NCBI GenBank assembly: GCA_946530565.1
Contig: CAMNAE010000129.1
Coordinates: 1-5,549, forward strand
Direction: 5' to 3'
DNA from: an uncultured Oscillibacter sp.
Lineage (GTDB): Bacteria; Bacillota; Clostridia; Oscillospirales; Oscillospiraceae
DNA length: 5,549 bases
Part shown: piece after piece, positions 1 through 3,630 of the stretch
How positions within the stretch are numbered: the first letter of the stretch is position 1
Layout: the number at the start of each line of letters is the position of its first letter
Notes under the pieces: model-generated
Databases searched by the model: none
Told to the model about the DNA's origin: nothing
Seen by the model: the letters and a program-made list of their open reading frames with translations, nothing else
Made by a program: the position numbers and the translations under genes

Positions 1-250
1 TCCATCGATATACCTCCCGCGATACAGTTTGACCATACCGATTGTCTTTTTACAGCAGAGTCATCTTGTTTCTCAAACACTATTGCGGCTCGTTGAAAAT
101 ATCTTACAATTTCATTATATATGATTGTATACACCAATGCAATCACCAGTTGAAGAAAAGGCCTTCGATTACGTTAATTCAGGATTCTCCAATACCCTTT
201 ACGATCAGATCCAACCCTTGCATTGGCTACTTTCATAGGACTACCAATCG
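1..250. other. AT-rich stretch with no convincing complete gene
   Basis: I find no supportable complete gene here. On the minus strand a frame ending in TAA at 176-174 encodes a short tail containing RKGYWRI, which resembles the C-terminal part of group II intron maturases but is only about 20 to 30 residues long. After that stop the same frame stays open from 173 to the window edge, without a recognisable motif. Another minus frame has an ATG at 36-34 (MVKLYRGRYIDG, running off the edge) with no Shine-Dalgarno sequence. A plus-strand frame at 42-278 has an unlikely composition and no ribosome binding site. The strongest signal is a minus-strand promoter, listed separately, which suggests a gene beyond the left edge. 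Confidence 0.5.
114..142 (-). promoter_or_regulatory. Putative sigma-A promoter pointing left
   Basis: On the minus strand a perfect -10 box TATAAT (119-114) lies 17 bases downstream of TTGCAT (142-137), which matches three of six positions of the -35 consensus. Transcription would start near 107 and run toward the left edge. No gene with a good ribosome binding site begins before the edge, so the target is unseen. Such boxes arise easily in AT-rich DNA, so this is a moderate call. Confidence 0.35.
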
Positions 251-916
251 CTACTCCAAATATAATTTCATCTTCTGATACCGTTTTACGGATTCATTAT
301 CATACTCTTCAAACATTTCCTTAAACTCTTTCAAGCTACAATTCGTATGCAAGACAAGTTCGGTAAAATCATAGTATGAATCATAGTAACTCACCAAATC
401 CGAGTAAGCATCTTTCCATTCCTCTGGGGGATTCTTAAGGTCTCGGATCTTCTTTGTTACCTTTGTCTGGTTATCGCTTATGGCTTGATAATCCGTAATA
501 AAAGACTCATCCCGGTATAGATTATCTAAGGCATCATTAAAATCCTCATAGAACTTTCCGGAAGAATTCAACGTGTATTTATCGGTTTCTGAATCATTAA
601 GCCGAAAGATGCAGTTATGCCATACACTCTGCATGAGGTTAGCACAATTCTCAGTAACTACCGCACCATCGAGCATGAGATTGACAACCTCTTTCATGTC
701 TGTCTCATACTGTGCAAGCTGCTTTTTCTTGTCTTTGGCTGCTTTTTCAGCTTGCTCTTTCTCTTCCAGCAATTCTTCGTAAGCAGCCTTGTACTCTGCC
801 GCTGATTTCTCTGCCTGTCCTTTTGTAAACCAGAGTACTCCGCATAAAAACAGCAATGCAATAACAAGAATTGATAATACCACTATAACGGGATTTATTC
901 TTTTCTTTTGTTCCAT
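251..916 (-). CDS. Membrane-anchored coiled-coil protein, function unknown
   Basis: This gene encodes 221 residues. I chose the ATG at 916-914 because GGAGGG (929-924) sits 7 bases upstream; a TTG five codons earlier overlaps that Shine-Dalgarno sequence and is unlikely to be used. A short basic N-terminus (EQKKR) precedes one hydrophobic segment at about residues 9-30. The Cys in LFLCG is not preceded by a small residue, so it is not a good lipobox, and an uncleaved anchor is more likely. Residues about 34-78 are rich in Glu, Lys, Ala and Gln and look like a coiled coil. The rest is acidic and aromatic, with a conspicuous PPEEWKDAYSDLVSYYDSYY stretch near 163-182. The body is predicted to lie outside the cytoplasm. 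I recognise no enzyme motif. The gene follows the broken methyltransferase on the same strand and is probably element cargo. It appears intact. Confidence 0.75.
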   Translation of the reverse strand: MEQKKRINPVIVVLSILVIALLFLCGVLWFTKGQAEKSAAEYKAAYEELLEEKEQAEKAAKDKKKQLAQYETDMKEVVNLMLDGAVVTENCANLMQSVWHNCIFRLNDSETDKYTLNSSGKFYEDFNDALDNLYRDESFITDYQAISDNQTKVTKKIRDLKNPPEEWKDAYSDLVSYYDSYYDFTELVLHTNCSLKEFKEMFEEYDNESVKRYQKMKLYLE

Positions 917-943
917 CGTCAATCCCTCCAAATCGCCTATATA

Positions 944-1549
944 TCAGACAGTTTGATTTCTCTTCCCAAAGAGAATAATTCTCGTAACCTTGAACTCGAC
1001 ATCAAGATCCTCCCTTATGCCTACGATAATTACCCTATGCCTTGTTTGTGGAACGCCGTATTCTTCAGCCTTATAGAGATGTGTCACAAGGCGATACCCG
1101 GACTCTCTCATGTCTTTCAAGATAATTTGGAAGTCATCAGATCCAGCTGATCTTATTCCAGATACATTCTCTGCCATAAACCACTCAGGCTGATAGTATC
1201 TCAATACCTCGATGCCATACCAATACAGTTGCCCAAACTTCTCATTTGCAAGGCCTTGATGCTCTCCTACATTTGAGAAAGAATTGCATGGGAAACCATA
1301 GGCAAAGGCATCTATTTCACCTAAAGCCTTTATATCTAAGTTTCTTACGTCTCCACAATGAACACTTGAGGGATTCTCTGGGCAGATGTTTTTCCGATAT
1401 GTCTCACAAGTATCTGAGTCATAATCGTTTGCCCAGGCATGGGAAAGGCCAAAACGGCCATCATCACTTTGTTATCTCAGCGCTCCACACGCTAAGCCAC
1501 CCGGCCCGCAATAGAGTTCGCCAAGCCGGAAAATCTTATTCTTTTTCAT
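944..1549 (-). pseudogene. C5-cytosine DNA methyltransferase, nonsense-interrupted and 3'-truncated
   Basis: The intact family transfers a methyl group from S-adenosylmethionine to C5 of cytosine in duplex DNA. Read from the ATG at 1549-1547 (GAGG 5 bases upstream), the frame shows the motifs in order: motif I ELYCGPGGLACGAL (residues 11-24), a WANDYDSDTCETY segment (39-51), catalytic motif IV GFPCN (Cys88), motif VI ENV (127-129) and motif VIII QTRHR (168-172). Two lesions break it. A TAA at 1474-1472 (codon 26) stops translation right after motif I, although the same frame continues without a shift. Family resemblance then ends near 985, after EFKV, with a 13-residue unrelated tail, so the target-recognition domain and motifs IX and X are missing. 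The full protein would exceed 300 residues. No active enzyme is expected, even with readthrough. It is probably a decayed solitary methyltransferase of the mobile element; no restriction gene is visible. Confidence 0.85.
958..983. repeat. Overlapping palindromes at the methyltransferase truncation point
   Basis: TTCTCTT (958-964) and AAGAGAA (969-975) form a perfect 7-bp stem with a 4-base loop. GAGAAT (971-976) and ATTCTC (978-983) form a second perfect palindrome sharing bases 971-975, so the two hairpins exclude one another. No T tract follows on the minus strand, so this is not a standard terminator. It lies just past the point where methyltransferase similarity ends and may mark the rearrangement junction. 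Confidence 0.5.
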
Positions 1550-1565
1550 AATAACCTCGGTTTCT

Positions 1566-1606
1566 ACGTGGTCCCACGTTCACAGCGGATAAGTGCCGCC
1601 GCACTT
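1566..1606 (-). promoter_or_regulatory. Two perfect hairpins in the methyltransferase leader
   Basis: Between the predicted promoter and the methyltransferase ATG are two inverted repeats. AAGTGC (1591-1596) and GCACTT (1601-1606) enclose four bases, and ACGTGG (1566-1571) and CCACGT (1574-1579) enclose two. Both could fold in the leader RNA or serve as operator half-sites. Methyltransferase genes are often autoregulated through upstream symmetric sites, but no regulator is visible here, so the role is inferred. The second hairpin lies 16 bases ahead of the start codon and could affect translation. Confidence 0.4.
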
Positions 1607-1624
1607 TGATTTTATACAAGTGAA

Positions 1625-1640
1625 ATTATAACATATGTTC
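1625..1640 (-). promoter_or_regulatory. Putative -10 box overlapped by a LexA-box-like palindrome
   Basis: On the minus strand TATAAT (1630-1625) is a perfect -10 box for the broken methyltransferase, with a predicted start near 1618 and a leader of about 70 bases. I see no good -35 box at 17 bp spacing. The 12 bases GAACATATGTTA (1640-1629) match the Gram-positive LexA core GAAC-N4-GTTC at 11 of 12 positions and overlap the -10 by two bases. The arrangement suggests SOS-type repression of the promoter, but a one-mismatch site without binding data is only suggestive. Confidence 0.35.
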
Positions 1641-1656
1641 CCCTTTAGAGCAGCCC

Positions 1657-1941
1657 CTAATTTGCATTACCGTTAATCTTTTTCATAGCCTGTCTTGCCT
1701 GCTCTCTCTTGGCCTCAGATAACCTTCTTGGCTTACGGTAAGTAACGGCAGTTTTAGGCATTACATAGGTCTTGTCGATATCTGTTTCACCTACGCACTT
1801 GAAGGTATCGGGGTACTCGGTAACTAACGAGTCAAGTTGTCTTATAATGGCAGGATCTCTGGTGTAAAGCTCCGCTGTTTTCTCTGCAGCGTTAAAGTTG
1901 ATGATGGTCTCCTGCTCATAGCGTGTCAGTTTCATTGCCAT
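1657..1941 (-). CDS. Small conserved mobile-element protein, function unknown
   Basis: This gene encodes 94 residues. The start ATG at 1941-1939 has AAAGGAG (1955-1949) 7 bases upstream; a second in-frame ATG follows two codons later. The protein begins MAMKLTRYEQETIINFN and is charged and soluble, with no membrane segment. The middle (KTAELYTRDPAIIRQLDSL) looks helical, and the basic C-terminus (YRKPRRLSEAKREQARQAMKK) could contact nucleic acid. From memory, close relatives occur on clostridial and other Bacillota conjugative or mobilisable elements near recombinase genes, usually annotated as hypothetical; I cannot assign a function. The gene is intact while both neighbours are damaged. The chimeric recombinase-stub frame upstream overlaps its start by 26 bases, so the two may be translationally coupled. 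Confidence 0.75.
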   Translation of the reverse strand: MAMKLTRYEQETIINFNAAEKTAELYTRDPAIIRQLDSLVTEYPDTFKCVGETDIDKTYVMPKTAVTYRKPRRLSEAKREQARQAMKKINGNAN

Positions 1942-1978
1942 TGTCCGGCTCCTTTCGTTTGATTTTCATACTTCCAGA

Positions 1979-1995
1979 GGTGTGATTTTCACACC
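1979..1995. repeat. Perfect palindrome upstream of the 94-residue gene
   Basis: GGTGTGA (1979-1985) and TCACACC (1989-1995) form a perfect 7-bp inverted repeat around TTT. It lies 38 to 54 bases upstream of the start codon of the 94-residue gene on the minus strand. It has no T tract and is better read as an operator or leader hairpin than a terminator. Confidence 0.5.
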
Positions 1996-2004
1996 CGAGT
2001 CTTA

Positions 2005-2039
2005 CGTTCCGCCGGAGGCGGAACGGATAGGATAGGATA
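2005..2039. repeat. GC-rich 9-bp hairpin next to a triple GGATA repeat
   Basis: CGTTCCGCC (2005-2013) and GGCGGAACG (2017-2025) are a perfect 9-bp inverted repeat with a 3-base loop, the strongest hairpin in the AT-rich part. Directly beside it GGATA is repeated three times in tandem (2025-2039), overlapping the hairpin by one base. Both lie between the recombinase scar and the 94-residue gene. The hairpin could stop transcription or be a protein-binding site, but no U-rich tail supports a terminator. Confidence 0.5.
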
Positions 2040-2164
2040 CGATGCGATAGAAAAGAAAGAGTAAAATAATAGGGGTATATACTGTTGGACTCGCCCTGCA
2101 TTTCATCATCATGGCTGAGTCTTTCATAAAGTGCTGTGATCTTTTGTTTAGAGCTCTGTTTCAT

Positions 2165-2250
2165 CTACAATCCCTCCTTTCCTCGTTTTAGGCGGCTGCC
2201 TGTATAGGTTGTATAAGAAACCTTCTACACTTTATAACACCCGCGGCGCG
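2165..2250. mobile_element. Probable border of the decayed mobile element
   Basis: Base composition changes abruptly here. The AT-rich minus-strand genes end with the recombinase ribosome binding site, and GC-rich plus-strand DNA begins around 2240 (CCGCGGCGCG). Recombinase genes of the Tn4451 family start close to one transposon end, so that end should lie between the start codon and about 2250. An imperfect dyad around TATAGG (2203-2208) and CCTTCTAC (2221-2228) could be part of a recombinase site, but I cannot fix the terminal dinucleotide. The other end is not in the window. Confidence 0.5.
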
Positions 2251-2272
2251 TTTGTATTTTTCATCTCCCCTC

Positions 2273-2301
2273 TTGACAAGTGACGGTGTTCAGTGTATAT
2301 T
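2273..2301 (+). promoter_or_regulatory. Strong sigma-A promoter of the GntR-ABC operon
   Basis: A perfect -35 box TTGACA (2273-2278) and a near-perfect -10 box TATATT (2296-2301) are separated by exactly 17 bases. Transcription should begin near 2308 and cover the repressor, ATPase and permease genes. This is the best promoter in the window. Its strength fits a tightly repressed operon. Confidence 0.85.
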
Positions 2302-2327
2302 GAGTGTACTAAGCCAACTAATACACT
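2292..2327 (+). promoter_or_regulatory. Probable operator of the YtrA-type GntR repressor
   Basis: AGTGTA (2303-2308) and TACACT (2322-2327) form an inverted repeat with a 13-base centre, and further symmetric TA pairs (2310-2311 and 2319-2320) extend it. As I recall, this spacing and these half-sites equal the operator reported for Bacillus subtilis YtrA. The palindrome begins one base after the -10 box and covers the expected start site, so binding would block initiation. A third AGTGTA (2292-2297) overlaps the -10 box, 11 bases (one helical turn) upstream of the first half-site, and may add affinity. Confidence 0.75.
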
Positions 2328-2347
2328 TACCCTCGGAGGTGACGGCC

Positions 2348-2737
2348 TTGATCTCTCTGAACTATCGCGATTCCCGTCCGATCTATGAGCAGGTGAAGGA
2401 CGGGCTGCGCAGGCTGATCGTGAGCGGGGCGCTGCGGCCGGATGAAAAGCTGCCGTCTGTGCGCGCGCTCGCAACGCAGCTTGCCATCAACCCCAATACG
2501 ATCCAGCGGGCCTACCTGGAGCTCGAGAGCGAGGGCTATATCTACTCGGTCGCGGGCAGGGGCAGCTTTGTCGAGGAGCGCACGGCGGCGGATAAGGCGC
2601 GCCGCGCCCAGCTCTCGGAGCAGTTCCGCGCGCTTGCCCAGGAGCTCACGGCGCTCGGCGCCACGCGTGAGAGCCTGATCGCCCTGCTCCCGCCCGCAGG
2701 GGATGCCGGAGACGACAAGAAGGAGGAAACGACATGA
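2348..2737 (+). CDS. GntR-family transcriptional repressor, YtrA subfamily
   Basis: This is a 129-residue DNA-binding repressor, probably controlling its own operon. I chose the TTG at 2348-2350 because GGAGG (2335-2339) sits 8 bases upstream; an upstream in-frame ATG at 2252 precedes the promoter and cannot be the start. Residues about 10-75 form the GntR winged helix: IYEQVKDGLRRLI, then LPSVRALATQLAINPNTIQRAY with the recognition helix, then the wing GRGSFV. The INPNT and RAY signature and the short length are typical of the YtrA branch, whose C-terminus is a short helical dimerisation segment (about 77-118) rather than a metabolite domain. The last codons carry the ATPase ribosome binding site, and the stop overlaps the ATPase start as ATGA. 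Members usually repress adjacent ABC genes until envelope stress or an antimicrobial relieves them; the inducer here is unknown. Confidence 0.9.
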   Translation: MISLNYRDSRPIYEQVKDGLRRLIVSGALRPDEKLPSVRALATQLAINPNTIQRAYLELESEGYIYSVAGRGSFVEERTAADKARRAQLSEQFRALAQELTALGATRESLIALLPPAGDAGDDKKEETT

Positions 2738-3630
2738 TCGAAGTACGGGATCTCACCAAGCGCTTCGGTGACTTTACGGCGCTGGACAGCGCATCTCTCA
2801 CGGTGCCCGGCGGCAGCGTCTACGGCCTCGTGGGGCCGAACGGTGCCGGCAAATCGACGCTTCTCCGGCATCTTTCCGGTGTCTACCGGCAGGACGCCGG
2901 AACGGTCCGCATCGGCGGCGAGGACGTCTGGGAGAATACGGCCCTGAAGGCAAGGCTCGGCGTCGTGCCCGACGACTGGTTTTACTATCCCCAGGCAAGC
3001 GTGCACGATATGATGCTCCATTACCGCTCGCTCTACCCGGCCTTCAATACGGAGCGCTATGAAAAGCTCAAAGAGGTCTTCACGATCGGCGAAAAGCAGC
3101 CGGTCCGCCGTCTCTCGAAGGGCATGCAGAAGCAGGTCGCCTTCTGGCTCACGCTCTCGTGCATGCCCGAAGTGCTGCTGCTCGACGAGCCCGTCGACGG
3201 ACTCGACCCGGTCATGCGCCGGCAGGTCTGGTCACTGATGCTCGGCGATGTGGAGCAGCGGGGCATGACGGTGCTCGTCTCCTCGCACAACTTAAGAGAG
3301 CTCGAGGACGTCTGCGACCATGTGGGCATTCTGGAGCGCGGCCGCGTGCTTTTGGAGCGCTCGCTCGCGGAGCTCCAGGACAACATGGTCAAGCTCCAGG
3401 TGGTCTTCCCCGACGGGGCGGATCAGCTGCCGCCGGAGCTCCCGGTGCTCCACGCATCCAAGCTCGGCCGCGTGCACACGCTCATCATGCGCATGGGCGC
3501 GGACGAGGCACAGCGCCGCCTCGCGGAATATCAGCCGCTCCTGTGCGACGCGCTGCCGCTGACGCTCGAGGAGATCTTTATCTACGAACTGGAGGGAGAA
3601 GACTATGGCGTCAAGAACATCGTACTTTAA
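2734..3630 (+). CDS. ABC transporter ATP-binding protein (YtrB/EcsA-like)
   Basis: This gene encodes 298 residues of the cytoplasmic ATPase that powers the permease encoded next. AGGAGG (2721-2726) lies 7 bases before the ATG. Walker A is GPNGAGKST (34-42), the signature is LSKGM (127-131), Walker B with the catalytic Glu is VLLLDEP (147-153), the D-loop is GLDP (156-159) and the switch His is His185. The Q-loop Gln is replaced by Asp80 in GVVPDD, a variation I recall from YtrB/EcsA-type exporter ATPases. The LSKGM signature in place of LSGGQ is also typical of that group. Residues about 200-298 form a C-terminal extension ending in EEIFIYELE, which may contact the permease. The gene overlaps the repressor by four bases and the permease by 26, so the proteins are probably made by coupled translation. 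Export of an antimicrobial or envelope compound is inferred; the substrate is unknown. Confidence 0.92.
   Translation: MIEVRDLTKRFGDFTALDSASLTVPGGSVYGLVGPNGAGKSTLLRHLSGVYRQDAGTVRIGGEDVWENTALKARLGVVPDDWFYYPQASVHDMMLHYRSLYPAFNTERYEKLKEVFTIGEKQPVRRLSKGMQKQVAFWLTLSCMPEVLLLDEPVDGLDPVMRRQVWSLMLGDVEQRGMTVLVSSHNLRELEDVCDHVGILERGRVLLERSLAELQDNMVKLQVVFPDGADQLPPELPVLHASKLGRVHTLIMRMGADEAQRRLAEYQPLLCDALPLTLEEIFIYELEGEDYGVKNIVL

Larger units (their letters stand above)
1916..2164 (-). pseudogene. Large serine recombinase (TnpX/Tn4451 type), 5' stub
   Basis: The intact family consists of site-specific recombinases, usually over 500 residues, that excise and integrate transposons through a serine-DNA intermediate. 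Only the N-terminus is present. The start ATG at 2164-2162 has a strong AAAGGAGGG (2180-2172) 7 bases upstream. The opening ITALYERLSHDDEMQGESNSI carries the catalytic Ser17 in the YxRxS context and the GESNSI element. Resemblance stops after residue 29 (near 2078), where the family would continue into an NQ-containing helix. The remaining 53 residues of the open frame translate the spacer upstream of the 94-residue gene and are not recombinase. The resolvase core and DNA-binding domains are missing, so no recombination activity is expected. In Tn4451 the recombinase gene reads inward from one end, which matches its place beside the composition border. Confidence 0.8.

Noticed and set aside
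42..278. Plus-strand 78-codon frame at the left
   Set aside because: It has no ribosome binding site, its composition is unlike a protein, and it overlaps the end of the well-supported minus-strand gene.
944..1549. Restriction-modification system
   Set aside because: Only a broken methyltransferase is present. The adjacent 221-residue protein is membrane-anchored with no nuclease motif, so a restriction partner cannot be claimed.
1246..1551. Plus-strand frame opposite the methyltransferase
   Set aside because: The minus strand carries ordered methyltransferase motifs across the same bases; this His/Arg-rich frame is a shadow.
2252..2347. N-terminal extension of the GntR protein from an ATG at 2252
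   Set aside because: That ATG lies upstream of the -35 box, so it would not be on the operon transcript. The TTG at 2348 has a well-placed Shine-Dalgarno sequence and gives the usual family length.
2542..3021. Minus-strand open frame opposite the repressor and ATPase
   Set aside because: It mirrors two genes with clear motifs on the plus strand and shows no family features.
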